64,000 bases of DNA from Zeus faber (taxonomy: Eukaryota > Chordata > Actinopteri > Zeiformes > Zeidae), in the NCBI GenBank assembly GCA_960531495.1, contig OY482860.1, positions 1,942,622-2,006,621 on the forward strand, read 5' to 3'. The notes below the pieces were generated by a model that did no database searches, had not been told where the DNA came from, and saw only the letters and a program-made list of their open reading frames with translations. This document shows positions 45,601 through 57,514 of the stretch, piece after piece. Position 1 is the first letter of the stretch, and each line of letters starts with the position of its first letter. The position numbers and the translations under genes are program-made.

Positions 45601-47391
45601 TAATTTTAGTATCCATTTTTGACATCATATTGACCCTCTTATTTTCTTTTATTGTAAATCGAATTGAATTATTTAAAAATTATTTATAAAGCACCCTGTA
45701 ATCACACTCAACCAAAAACAACTGTATTGACCAACCCCAAAGGAGACCAAGAGCTTACTACTTATGAAAGAAAATTCACTTGTTCATCATCTGATGCATC
45801 TGATCACACACATTTATCTTAAATTATCAAAATTATATCAATGTTCAATCTCAAAACAGCCTCAATCAAGGTAAACCATACTCAGATAATGAAACCAATA
45901 TTCACAGCACTAAACAGTATTTAAATCAAATCAGCTTTTCCGCAAGTGATCAATCAAATCAATAATACTCCATTAATTAGGCAAATTCCTTAATTAGTCA
46001 GTCAGTTGCCAAGTCTCCCACTAAATAATTGCAAATGTAATATATTAAAAAGAACTACTGTAAGCCTATATGTGCAAACAAGCTAAACATGTGTCAATTA
46101 TGTAGGATATAACTAAATGTATACCCATACAGTCTAGGTAAATGCAGTCCATTGAAAGAGCTTATGGATAAAACCGCACTGGCCTTGTTCAACTGGATTC
46201 AGAATTCCTATGCACTGTCATCCGCAAGCTTCCAGTGTCTGTGACGCACTGCCAGATGTCTTGTCATCAGCCCCTTGGATGGTCCAATTCAGACTCATTC
46301 CATCTTTTCTGTCTTTTCCCCAGCTTTCACTCAGCATAGTAAAAGAGAGGAAGAAAGGAAAAAAGAAAAGAAAAAGAACAACACAAGAGTTCAGTGTCTT
46401 AGGACCACTCTAAATTCTTACACACACTGTAATACAATTCAGTGAGACATGCATTATCAGCTTTCTCATATCTCATGCATTTGAAATAAAGCAATGTTTA
46501 CTTTTATTCATACAATGCATTTAAATCTTAAGAGTGTATTAGTGAATCTGATATGACCTTCAATTAATTATTTTTATTCTATTTATCTAATTTAATTTAA
46601 TTTTAATTTTTCATTTTTTTTCTTTCATACTGAGAGAAAAAGAGAGAAGGAGGCTTCTTAACAGCCCCTCTTAACTAATCTCCACTCTTTATGAAGCACC
46701 ACCCCTTGCTCCACCTCTTAGATTTAGCCACAACTTCCAGTATGGACTGGTCGTCAGCGAGTGAACATCCTGTAACCAGCTTCTCCTTCTATTTCAATAA
46801 GACTATCTGTTCTTTTAACCAGACAAAACTCACAGCAAGCACATTCACACACAAACAACAAGCATGAAAAAGACAAATAAAGAACCCACGCAGTCTTTAA
46901 ACAATCCACAAATTCTACTTACAAATTCAGAACAGGAGATTTTTCTTTCTTTTTCTGAATGTGAACATGCATGTGTAAGCAAACTGTTGCTGGTTGATCT
47001 ACTCCTTCTCTCAGAAGGCTCATATTTTTGTCAAATGTATAAACGTCCTGTCAAAGGCTCATATTTTTTATCAAATATATAAACGTCCTTAAAAAAAGGC
47101 TCATATGTTTTATCAAACATATAAACGTCCTGTAAAAGGCTCATATTATTTTCTCAAATGTACAAACGTCCTTAAAAAAGGCTCACATATGTTTTATCAA
47201 ATGTATAAACGTCCTTAAAAAAGTGCTCATATATGTTTTATCACTAAAGGGGCAAAAATTTCTTTCCTTATGTATTACTCAAACCACTCACCAGCTCTAT
47301 ATACCTATTCAATAACACATATATTCTATATATTATTTATACATGCACACGAACATTACACAAATCTCTCCACACATCCTTAACCGCGCGG

Positions 47392-47424
<33 letters not shown>

Positions 47425-48262
47425 ACAGACTGTCTGTCAAGCAGTATGTCTAATCTTCTAAAGACTCCAACAGCGCTTAACAGCGCTTAATCAACTCATT
47501 TATAATTCTCTAATTTCATAGAAATTTTCAATTTGGCCAAACTTTTAACAAATTATCTTTTTAATCAGATTCTTTCATCCTGCATGTTCAATGTACACTA
47601 GTTCTCCTAGGCTGGTTCAGCCCTGTTTTCCCACTTTTCTCAAACTTTATTTTTCATCTTATTTCCTCTTTTAAGCCTTTAACATTTAACTCTTTTTCAA
47701 TTCACTTTCATCTTTTTCATCTTATTTCATATTGAGTCAATTCCCCTGGCCAGGGTTATTTCCTCTTTGTTTTTCTTACACAGATTTGACTATACTATAT
47801 TTTCTTACTTTCACACAGCAGCTAATGTACACATGTCTTACCGTTATGAAGATACGGGCCCTGTCCCCATTAATCTTGCATGGTTATTTAGCTACTTTTT
47901 GTTACTAGTTCTGCCATTCTACTATTACTTTTTACTTCAACTTAATTCTCTTTGAACTTATTTCTTATTTCTCTTGTCTTTATTCCTCTTTTTCTTTGTT
48001 AATATTCTTATTCCCCTCATTTACGTCTTTTACAACTTAATAAACCCCAATTTAGACGGAAACTCACTTCACACATCAACACATCATCTCTCATCTCCGC
48101 ACAATCTGCTCTTGTCAGTGCAGCCTACCTGCACAAGACACAACCGCTTCACAGACCACACAGCAGCTCGTATTTGTGAGAGAACACTCACCCTGAGTAA
48201 CTTCGCTGAAGCTGACGGCAGTGGCAGGTGAGGCTGAACAGATCCTGTTCGTGGTGACAATT
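45601..48262 (-). other. ERV-B 5' leader
   Basis: About 2.66 kb between LTR and gag, colinear with ERV-A 20191-22958 but retaining about 150 bp next to the LTR that ERV-A lost. Contains the tandem array at 47013-47250 and a CA tract (47393-47420). The region just after the LTR (48240-48262) does not give a clear primer-binding site starting TGG, so I do not assign the priming tRNA. Confidence 0.75.
47013..47250. repeat. Tandem array in ERV-B leader, ~40-48 bp units
   Basis: Six units of the form aggctcatat, a T-rich run, tcaaatgtataaacgtcctt. Better preserved than the ERV-A array. Confidence 0.92.
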
Positions 48263-48618
48263 TGTAGTTTCTTTGTTGTCGATGATGTGCAGATGAAGAA
48301 GGAATCTCCGCTGACGCTGACTTGAATATAATAATAAGTTTATTACACGGAAAAACAGCATCAAACCAGACTTGCCATGGATTGTCTGGGAGAGACGGGA
48401 GCGACGCGTTCTCTCCCGAATGGACCTAGGGAGTGTCCTTTATACTTGTACAGAGATAACGTAACACATCTGATTCCAATCTATGGGTCACAGTTCAGCG
48501 CCTGACTAACATACATCTAAACACATTCCACCTCCCTTATCACCGGGGCCCCTGGCAATGGGCTCTCTCTCTTGGGACCCCGGGGCCCTTCTTCACCCCA
48601 AACATTACAGACACCTCA
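48263..48618 (-). mobile_element. ERV-B 5' LTR
   Basis: 356 bp, same ends as the 3' LTR. Differs by small indels, including actaacatacatc (48502-48514), absent from the 3' LTR, and a few substitutions such as gctgacgctgac against gctgaagctgac. Divergence between the two LTRs could date the insertion. Confidence 0.93.
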
Positions 48619-49126
48619 GCGTCATGCGCTCCCTTGTGCATGGGGCAAGTATAAACGTAGCTAACACCTCTTCCTTGGATTGCCGAAAATGTTTTGCCTC
48701 CCCAATGCATGCTTGGGTGGAATTTAAACACTGACCAGTATAGTGGAGGAAAACTCCACAATAAAACAGTGTGCAGTTTATGAATAATATTTCCAGTTCT
48801 GGACAACATTTCATTAGCTCTGTAATGTCATTAAACCAACCTTTATTCATATAGAAGTGAATTCCGCCACCTCAGGATTTCCCCGATAGTTCCGCAACAT
48901 GGTCCGCTCTATGGAGATGGAACCCAGGTAGCCATATTGCACAGTCCTGTGTGGTTTCACTGAGCCAGGTCTCCATGAAGCACGGTGCTACAGAGTGAGA
49001 GATATCCCTGTTGGTTCCGTTGAGTAGCAGCAGCTCGTCTATCTTATTCCCCAGAGAGCGGACATTCACCAGGTGAATACTGGGTAAAGGGGTCCTAAAA
49101 CCCCTCTGTTGCAGCCGGACCAGCAC
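48619..49126 (-). pseudogene. L2-like LINE, endonuclease N-terminal part
   Basis: Frame 49126-48872 carries the opening of an APE endonuclease: IHLVNVRSLGNKIDELLLL, FMETWLSETT (catalytic glutamate context) and HRADHVAELSGKS. Frame 48850-48619 continues with NKGWFNDITELMKCCPELE and LEILFINC blocks, then becomes unclear just before the ERV-B junction. The same LINE's RT part lies at 30444-31472. The rest of the endonuclease and the start of RT are missing, replaced by the unrecognised segment at 31473-31857. Confidence 0.75.
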
Positions 49127-49500
49127 TCCGACATATTTTCTCCATTTGCATTTCCTGAATCATCCGTAGAGAGCTGTCGCTCCGCTCACTAAAATGTTCA
49201 AAACGTCCATTTCAAGTCTGGTTTCAGATCAGATGTTGTGTTAAGTGGATTATTCAGCAGTTCTTTAATAGTAAAAGTGATCCTGGTGGGTTCACTTAAA
49301 ACAGAACACAGAGAAAAAACTAACTAACAAATTACACAAGTACATTGTACCGAGGCAGCTGCTGCTGGTGCCATCTTGGATCTATAGACACATTATATCA
49401 GATCATATCTAACAATAAAAATCTTCTTAGATTGGGGTCCCAGAGACTTATGGTGGAGATACACTTAAAAAGAAGTAGAGGTTTTTGACCAAAAGGACAC
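49127..49500. other. LINE 5' region and flank
   Basis: No stop-free coding. The stretch up to about 49380 (ending near gccatcttggatc) looks like the 5' untranslated part of the L2-like LINE in minus orientation; the remainder is unassigned. Confidence 0.4.
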
Positions 49501-50458
49501 TGTGGCAGTTTCGCCACCAAACGCCACCCAAGTGGCGTTTTCAGGGACCTCCGCCACAGAGACACAGACAATGGGGGTTATCACCAGTTTATTGTAGAGA
49601 TGAGGCTAGGTGGAATTAGCAAGGAGCAGATGGAACATGTCATGACAAGAGGCTCCCATCCTGACTGAGTGTGTGGTCGGGGTTTTTAAACCAGATGCTA
49701 GTTAGCCCAACCAATGAGCATCGGGTGTGGCTTCTTTAGCAACCACAGACACCTTCAGAACAAGATCAGAACAAAGTGACGCGGTGATCCGGGTTCTTGG
49801 GGTATTCTCTGCGCAAGCCACAGAGGCGAACTTTGTCTTTTGCCTTTTCTCGTTCTGAAAGCGCCCCTTAACGCGATTGGCCCAAATGCCGTTGAGACAT
49901 GGCAGGGGATAGACTTCAGTCTCCCTTTCCCAGTCATTCAACCTCCTCCTTTTCCCGGGTCAACAAGCTTGTTTTTTCCGGTTTGTTTTAGATTTAGTGT
50001 ATCTATTTGAATAAACGGTACCCAAATAAAAACGGGTAAACAAGGCTGAATCTGAGTCAGTGTGTGTGTGTTTTTCCTCCTCCAGTGCTGCACCGCACAC
50101 CATGCATCCCATGGGGTCCCCATGTTCTGGTTTTCCTTTGATTTTATTTTAGATCTTTTTGTTTTTGTTTGTTTCTACTTGTATGATGCAAACATTTTAA
50201 ACCAGGGGACGTTCAGCCTTGGATCAGCACAGTGGATTGCCTAATGGAGAGAAAGTGATCTCTAGTCCACTGTGCGTCCTGTGTCTCTGAACAAAAAAAA
50301 ATTACGCAAGTTTATTTTAGATATATTTATTTTGAAGAGCGTGGCACCCAGATGGCAGTTTGATTTGAAATTCAAAGAGAGAGTTCTGGTTTGGTTTTAG
50401 ATATAAAAGCCTGCTTCCAATAAAAGCTTGGTACCCTCTGCAGTTGAGGTAAGTCACT
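49501..50458 (-). other. Possible old LTR-like segment, unresolved
   Basis: Starts tgtggcag with a foldback (aacgccac/gtggcgtt at 49528-49547). On the minus strand there is an AATAAA-type signal (tttatt at 49582) about 100 bp beyond a TATA-like tttaaaaacc (49683-49690), the spacing of a promoter and poly(A) site in an LTR. I could not find a convincing right edge or target duplication, so it may not be an LTR. Confidence 0.25.
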
Positions 50459-50657
50459 CCATTTCACTTAGCAGACGCTTTTATCCAAAGCGACTTACAG
50501 TTGTTCAAACACTGACGGACGCAGCTATCAGGAGCAATTAGGGGTTAAGTGTCTTGCTCAAGGACACTACAGCATGCTAGAAGGAGGAGCCTGGGATTGA
50601 ACCAGCAACCGTTGGATCACTAGACCGCCAGCTCTACCGCCTGAGCTACCATCCCCT
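50459..50657 (-). mobile_element. tRNA-derived SINE with L2-type 3' tail, reverse copy
   Basis: Same family as 8314-8522. The tail stem-loop appears as cgcttttatccaaagcg (50476-50492), the body has gtcttgctcaaggacac, and the B box reads gggattgaacc (50593-50603). The head ends at ctgagctaccatcccc. The B box carries one change from the other copy. Confidence 0.88.
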
Positions 50658-51580
50658 TTTAAGTATTGTTTGAGTTTGAGTTCACAATTTTTTCTTTAGT
50701 TCTTAGGTCTTTTGTTCTCACGTCTTTTTAAGTTTACCTCCTGCTTAAGTCGTATGAAATGGGATCTGTGACCCAATCAAATCGAAAAAGCCCCCACCCT
50801 GTCATCTTTCAAAACCTCTCTCAAAAGTCTGCTCCTCCCCCCGCTAACCCCCGCCCTGGTCTTTTTAAATGCCTACTCGCCCCTTGTCGTACAATGTTTT
50901 TAATAGTCTTTATGAAATTGCTTTGTTTTGTTTGTTTTTATTTCTCAGTTGAAATGCATATTTCATTACCATAAGTGCTATTATATGTTTGGGGTGTTTA
51001 TATTTTATATGATGATGATTGGAATTTAATAGGAAATCAATGAGCACTTTTACCAAACTCACAACACCTCCTAATGTGTTTGATGTCACTGTACAATGTT
51101 TGAAGCATTGGACAAAATGACTTATTGCTGGGAGGGTGTGGTGTAACAGGGACTATGATAATATAAGACATTTTACCACTGAGCAGCTGTGCCAAACATT
51201 CCCCCCGTCTAGCAAAAAGTAATTTGACCTTCACTAAAGCTGCTTTCTACCCCTGTGGGGAACTCTTTTTTTTTTTTGGCTCAATGCATTGTGAATTGCT
51301 TTTAGAGAGGATTTTAAAAGCAGGGGTTAAATGCACGTTACTTTTAGTTAACTTACTTCTAAATTGGCCAATTAGTAGCACCTTTTAGCCTCAGAAGGCT
51401 TTTTGGATACAGCCCCTGTTCATGATTATTTCATGTGTTCTTATTTGGATTCATTAACAATGCAAAGGCTGGGATAAGTCTCAGAGTGTGGCACTCTGAA
51501 GGACCTTTTGTGTGTTTTCAGGAGTGTGCATGTGTAGGTTCATGTGAGGTCTGGAGAGCGAGCATGTGTCTGTGCACAGG
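50658..51580. other. No gene seen
   Basis: Unique AT-rich sequence. No recognisable repeat or coding family. Confidence 0.5.
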
Positions 51581-51745
<165 letters not shown>

Positions 51746-51849
51746 TAATAATTTAGTAGCTACCCTGTTTATTTTCTTTTGTGATCCCTTAGGCATAATG
51801 CCAGGTTTGCCAGAGACAGCAGTCTGAACCCAGACTCCCATTCTGTTCG

Positions 51850-51850
<1 letters not shown>

Positions 51851-51910
<60 letters not shown>
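51851..51910. repeat. (CA)n microsatellite, ~60 bp
   Basis: Complementary in sense to the GT tract about 108 bp upstream, so the pair can fold on itself. Confidence 0.97.
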
Positions 51911-51913
<3 letters not shown>

Positions 51914-54676
51914 GTTGATGTTGGTTAACAACCTTGCTAAAATTGGTGCTTACAGGAGTTTATTTGGCAATTCCCATTCTAGTAAATTGAATTGTCGCTG
52001 TTGCCCTCTGGTCAGTGAGGACTCACAGCGTCAGGGTTTCCCCGGCTCTGAAACACCTAGAACGGTTTTGCTGCATATCCTAATAGATGTTCGAGTACAG
52101 TTTAGTTGTGTTAGGTACATTTTTCTGATTTTCAGTAAGGCTGAAAGTGTCTCTACATTTAATGTTTTTGAAGTTAATTGTGTATAAATGAAGACATTTT
52201 ACTTGAGACAGTTAGATTAGACAGTTTACTTTAAATTAAGTATCAAATTTTTCCTTTTTTTTTTTCACATGATCATTTGTCGTCCTCGTGTTCGACCAAT
52301 CGCCATGGACTTATGTCACTGAATGTTGCTCTACTGACGCTCAGTTTACATATGCCTGAAGAACGATGTTTTAATAATTACCATTGTTTTGGATGACTTA
52401 GTGTGGACACAAAAGAAAAAGTTGGTTCCTCCAATGGTTCTTAGAACTTCCTGCGGTGTGTCTTCTTGGAACGATTGTAGATTCCCGGGTTTTGTATAAT
52501 GCAGCAGGAGTTACAGTTTTTTCAGAGTTCTTTTTAACACAGCCCCGGCTTAAGCTGTCTGTCTAGATGTCATACTCCTAAGTGACTGGAGGGAAATTGC
52601 TTCCAAAAGACGAAGCTTGCACTTCAAAATATAACTTCAGAAGATAATGTCATAAAGCGGCCTGCTCCTGAAACTTACTAAATAATGACAGTTTTTTAGT
52701 AATTTCTGCTCCAAATTTAGATCAGGATCCACAGGGCTGGACCCCTAAAAAAAAAAAAAAAGAAAGAAAGAAAAAAAAAATAATAATAATAATAATTATG
52801 GTGTTAATAATAGTTAAAACAATGCATAGAAAAAGGCAAATTAATGAATAAATATTCCTTGATTTGAGTTTTGGGTCATCAATTTGGACCGAGACATTGA
52901 AGGATCACCATCATTCCAAGGCAAATGATTTTCTATCAATATTTCTCTCCAATTATTTGTCTCAAACTCCTCCACGCAATAATAAAAAAAAAAACTCAAC
53001 CTCACAATTTTTCAATAGATTCCTCAGGTGGACGTTCTTTTTTTCTTGTAGGATTTAAGTATAATGACTGCATATATTCAATTGATGTAAGCTGTTATAC
53101 TGTTAATATACCAGTTTCTATTTATCATTTGAGCTCCGTCTTTTCACCTACTTCTGTCTCCATTTTCTCTGGGGATAAATAAAATCAGTCAGCCATCAAG
53201 TCAACAGGCTTTTTCTTTCCAAAGGGTTAATATCCCAGTTTTCTGTTTTCTGGATTTTTCTTCAGGTATAAGAAGTGTGTTTGAAATCAGCAATTCTTAG
53301 GGCCCCAAGTAATGAACGCAAAATTAATATTTAATTGTCTCAACATTCTCTCTTATTCCCTCTAGGATGTTCCCCTCAGATCGCTGTACCATTAATCTCC
53401 ACAGAATTCCCTGCGTTTCTCAGGGCATATAGCTTATTTAATGTGATATTACAAGAATACTTCTTATTAAAACAGTTCTACGGAGCCCCTAAAGGGACAT
53501 GGGCAAAAATATATTAGGGGATATATGAAATTTAATTTTTTTTTAATCTAAGTTTCTCGTCCACGCAAGATTTCAGATTAGGAAAACGCCCTCACTCTGT
53601 TGTGTGGAAATGACTTAACAGGACTTAGTTCAGCTATATTTCAACCTTGGATTCATTATTAGGATGTCAAAGCGTTGCTTGCTAATTGTCACCATTTCAT
53701 TGTCGGCGAACGACATTTAACAACATTAAACATTAACATTAAATTTAGCAAATTTTGAAATCGTATGGTCTGTTTCGGAGCAAGACATATACCAGTTTGG
53801 ATCGGGTAATTACTTTAATTCAGGAACAATTACAAACATCCGGCCCACTCCATGGTTATAGGTGGATGTACACAAAATACAAAGAGAATGGATATGAGGA
53901 GAACACGTTTGTTTAATTTTAAAAGAACTAGACCCAAGGGCTGTTGAGCTCAGATGCACCAGAGGTCTCCATCACCGAAGCTATTTTGAATAGTAGCCAA
54001 ATTATATGCGGCATTTGGGCTGCTATGACAAATTGAAGCCATTTGGAATCTGTATCAGCTGTATTGACAGGGTTTGACGGAAAATCATCTGGATGAATGT
54101 CTTTACTACAAGCAGTGACCCAAAGACTGTTGCAGGCTATTACATGGAGACAGTCGAGAGATTTGGTGATTGTCCAAGGGAACACAGAATGCTAAAGTGA
54201 GAGACTTTCAACTTTTCTTCATTTCAATATACATGACGGCTCTGCTATTGACAGCTACATTGAGGTGGTATGCACGGCAAACCAGAGAATAGAAAGTTGG
54301 CGGTGATTCCTCAGGAAGGAATCAATTTGTTTGTTGATCTGAAGGACCGTGGTGTCTTCGACGGTGGATATTTGGAAAAAAGGAAAATTCAGTTGTGTTT
54401 CATTGGTATCATCCACGTAAACTGCAAATAGAGGCCTGCGGGAATGAGTCCTAAAACCCAGAAATAAGTTACCATTTTTGCACTTCCGGTTCCCTCGTCT
54501 CAAAGTCAATGGGTTTCTTGAATTGGTTTTTGGTGGTTAGATGCTTGCAATAAGGTCTGTGGTTAATGGTGGCACTTGGTGTTTGAAAATACAGGGGAAT
54601 ATTAGCCTGACATAAATTGGATTTTCATATTCCCAACAGGTAAACTGTCTATAAACAGAACCCTGGGAAAAGACAA
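51911..54676. other. No recognised gene; two unexplained minus open frames
   Basis: Mostly AT-rich. Minus frames 53928-54185 and 54255-54509 have non-simple amino acid composition (for example DDFPSNPVNTADTDSKWLQF and FFQISTVEDTTVLQINKQ) but I cannot place them. A-rich runs at 52749-52795 could be an old retroposon tail. Confidence 0.4.
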
Positions 54677-54678
54677 TA

Positions 54679-55471
54679 CAGTGGTACCTTGATTTATGAG
54701 TGCACTAACATACGAGTTTTCCGAGTTACGTGCCGTCGTTCTGTAGATTTTTTGTATTGATTTGCGAGCAAAAATTTGAGTTACGAGGAGCAAGCTTCAG
54801 GTACGCTGCTGCTAGTTGGCGTGGCGAGCGAATCATGCAAGCATCCCGCATCTCACTCGTTCACTTCACGTGGTTACCTGTCCGTGGAAGCATCTCTTTT
54901 GTGTTTTATGCTTGCGTTTTGTGCTTTTTGTGCAGTTATTTTGCCAAAAAAAAATTCTAACCATGGGTCCTAAGAAAGTAAGTGCTGAGAAGAAGAAGCG
55001 GATGATGTTGATTGAATTAAAGCATGAAATCATAGAAAAACATGAACGAGGTGTGCGTGTGGTGGAATTGGCGAGGCAGTATGAGCGTAGTACTTCTACG
55101 ATATGTACCATACTGAAGCAGAAGGAGGCGATAAAGGGTATTACGCCAGCCAAGGGCGTTAAAATAATGTCTAAGCTGCAGACCACTGTCCATGAAAAGA
55201 TGGAGAATCTGGTGTTGGTGTGGTTGACGGAGAAGCAGCTCGCAGGAAATAGCGTGATAGCGTTCTATTATGTTTGTATTTGTTATTTATTAAAAAAATT
55301 TTTTTATTTAAAAACACGTAACAAAAAAAATTGGGGTGCTTTTTTGGGGGCTGGAATGGATTAATGGCATTTCAATTAATTTCAATGGAGAAAATTGATT
55401 TGCTATATGAGCAGATTGAATTACGAGCTCTGTCACGGAACAAATTAAACTGGTAAGTCAAAGTACCACTG
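54679..55471 (+). mobile_element. Tigger (pogo-group Tc1/mariner) element, internally deleted
   Basis: Starts cagtggtacc and ends ggtaccactg-like (aagtaccactg), flanked by TA on both sides (54677-54678 and 55472-55473), the mariner-superfamily target. Only 793 bp instead of more than 2 kb for a full element. The 5' untranslated end and transposase N-terminus are kept, then it jumps to the 3' end. Confidence 0.9.
54963..55364 (+). pseudogene. Tigger transposase N-terminal DNA-binding part
   Basis: Starts MGPKKVSAEKKKRMM and continues with IELKHEIIEKHERGVRVVEL and YERSTSTICTILKQKEAIKG, a psq/CENP-B-like helix-turn-helix, then VHEKMENLVLVWLTEKQLAG. After about residue 99 the frame runs into the element's 3' non-coding end, so the DDE catalytic domain is missing. 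The ATG chosen is the first in-frame one at the conserved start; the upstream open codons are the element's 5' end. Confidence 0.87.
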
Positions 55472-55473
55472 TA

Positions 55474-55949
55474 TTAGTTCACTTGAGTAAAGCCTTAATT
55501 CTTAACTGTAACATGCAGAGACACTGAATTTAACCGGTATGCTAATGGTAATCGCCGCTAGCATACAGTGACCAGAGTCCCGACTCATCTGTCATGACGA
55601 TAAAATGTCCTAGTTTTCAACATTTACTGGAAAATTGTCCCGTTTTTTTTTTGTACTATTGAAATAATAGTAATAATATTGTACTTTTTTACGAGGTGGA
55701 GAAGGAGCGTGCACTAAGATCCCACCGGAGAAGTGGGCGTCCTCACCAATACACCCACTCGCTCACTGTGAATTGTGTGCTTTCAGGGGTGTTTGTGTGT
55801 AGGGCCGGTGCTCCCTATGACACGATTCCACTGCACATCCCCATGCCTCTACGTTAATTTATTGAACAAAACAAAAAAAGCACATAACGGGGGACACTCC
55901 TCTGTCAAAAGTGTCAAAAGTGCTTTGAAAATATTAGTACAGAGCAACC
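55474..55949. other. No gene seen
   Basis: Short AT-rich stretch between the Tigger element and the Ty3/gypsy 5' LTR. Confidence 0.5.
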
Positions 55950-56472
55950 TGTTAGGCCCACGGCCTCCCAGCGCCACTAGAGGCCGCCCTTGCCCCATCT
56001 GCAGCTCCCTACTCAGGCCCAATTGCACACACCTGGGATCAATTACCCACACAGTATTTAGCCCCAGCTTCCTAGCCATTCCTTGCCCGACCGTCAACTA
56101 GCTTTCCCCGAGTTGTATCGCTATTGGCTCCCTTCCTAATTCATGTCTTGTTGTCTCGCCTTCCCCTTACCTGCTTGTCTCCTCTTGTCGACCCAGTCTG
56201 TCTCTCCAAGTCCAGCCAGCCCGGTTTACCTGCCTGTCTCCGCTCGTCGACCAAGGCTCTCCGTTCATCTCCATCCAGCCTGGTTCCCCGTCTCTCCACC
56301 CGGATCCTGGGCCCCATCTCCTGGTCATCACCATCCCTGCCCTGCCCTGCTCCATCCCCACCCGACCGGGTCCCCCCGGCCAGCTCCACCGTCCCGGTTA
56401 ATAAACATCCCTTGCCTGTCTCCCTTCTCCCAGTGTCGTGCGTTTGGGTCCCTCCTAGTTCTGGTTGTGACA
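55950..56472 (+). mobile_element. 5' LTR of chromodomain Ty3/gypsy
   Basis: 523 bp, TGTTAGGCC...GTGACA. Same family as the two 537-bp solo LTRs in the window. Gag starts 22 bp downstream. Confidence 0.95.
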
Positions 56473-56493
56473 GTACGGTCTGGCCAGGAAAAC

Positions 56494-57514
56494 ATGTACC
56501 CAGCCGACACAGAAGGGCTCCGCCGCGCACTCCGGGACCAAGGAGTGTTGCTTGGGCATCATGACCAGGCCCTCCGGGACATCGCGGAACACCTCCGGAC
56601 CATCTCGGCGCCCGTCAGCAGCCTGCAGGGTCCTCCGGCCCCCATGGCCCCCCCTGCTCCGCCGACCCACCCTCCTTCCCCCACCAGGGCTCCCAGCGTC
56701 TCTCTGGTCCCCCCTGAGCCCCACGTTCCGGCTCCAGCGCCTTACGACGGAGATTTCGGCACCTACCGCGCCTTCCTTGTGCAGTGCGCGGTGGTTTTCC
56801 AACAGCGGCCGTCGTCCGCCGCCTCAAATAGTGCCCGCATCGCGTTTCTCATCTCCTGCCTGAGAGGGGCAGCTCTCGGCTGGGGTTCCGTGGTTTGGAG
56901 TCAGTTTGGGGCCCCGTGAGTCTCTCCTACAATCTGTTCACCCGCGAAATGAGGAGAGTCTTTGACCACCCAGTTTGCGGCAAGGAGGCCACCAGAAGAC
57001 TCCTCTCCCTCCGCCAGGGTTCCGTAGCGTTGCCTCTCTCGTCGTCGAGTTCCGGACTCTAGCCGCGGAAAGCGGCTGGAATGACGGAGCCCTGCAGGAC
57101 GTGTTTCAGCACGCCCTGAACGACGAGTTGCGGGACGAGTTGGCGCGGCGGGACGAGCCCACGGACCTGGACTAACTAGTAGAGACCGCAATCCGCCTGG
57201 ACAACCGGCTACGGGAGTGCCAGCGCGAGAGGGAGGGGGCGAGCCTCAAGTCTCCAGTCCGTGCCACGCCCCGGTCTCCAGCGCCCGCTACTCTTGGGCA
57301 CCTCACAAGTCCCCCGACTCTCTCCGATGCCGAGCCAATGCAACTTGGTCGCTCCCGGATCTCCCCCGAGGAGCGAGCACGCCGCATACAGACCGGCGCA
57401 TGTCTGTATTGCGGCCGGCTGGGACACCTCCGAGCCACCTGCCCGGTCCGGCCACGAGAGGGCGCGGTCAACCCCGCCCCCGGGCGCGCCGCCGGGGGTC
57501 CCCAAGAGCCCTGA
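56494..57514 (+). pseudogene. Ty3/gypsy gag
   Basis: ATG at 56494 just after the LTR. The first frame (to 56919) reads through a proline-rich linker (APMAPPAPPTHPPSPTRAPS) into capsid-like YDGDFGTYRAFLVQCAVVF and [19 protein letters not shown] frameshift near 56905 to 56975 follows, then [20 protein letters not shown] and a TAA-type stop (57173). The C-terminal region carries one zinc knuckle [14 protein letters not shown] (about 57396-57437). The gag of this group coats the RNA genome; this copy is broken in at least two places. Confidence 0.87.

Larger units (their letters stand above)
31858..48618 (-). mobile_element. ERV copy B, two LTRs, 4-bp TSD, multiply interrupted
   Basis: LTR ends are TGTAGTTTC...CCTCA in plus-strand reading. 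The 4-bp repeat gcgt flanks both ends (31854-31857 and 48619-48622), the duplication size of gamma-like retroviruses. Total span is 16761 bp; about 4.4 kb of this is later insertions with their duplications (33696-35962, 36018-37600, 37973-38509), leaving a provirus of about 12.4 kb. Order in viral sense: LTR (48618-48263), leader, gag, 2H-like domain, RT, RNase H, integrase, env, LTR (32198-31858). The retropepsin region has been deleted. It inserted into an L2-like LINE. Confidence 0.93.

Noticed and set aside
48240..48262. Primer-binding site of ERV-B
   Set aside because: Bases after the LTR (viral sense aattgtcaccacgaac) do not start with TGG and I could not match them to a tRNA end.
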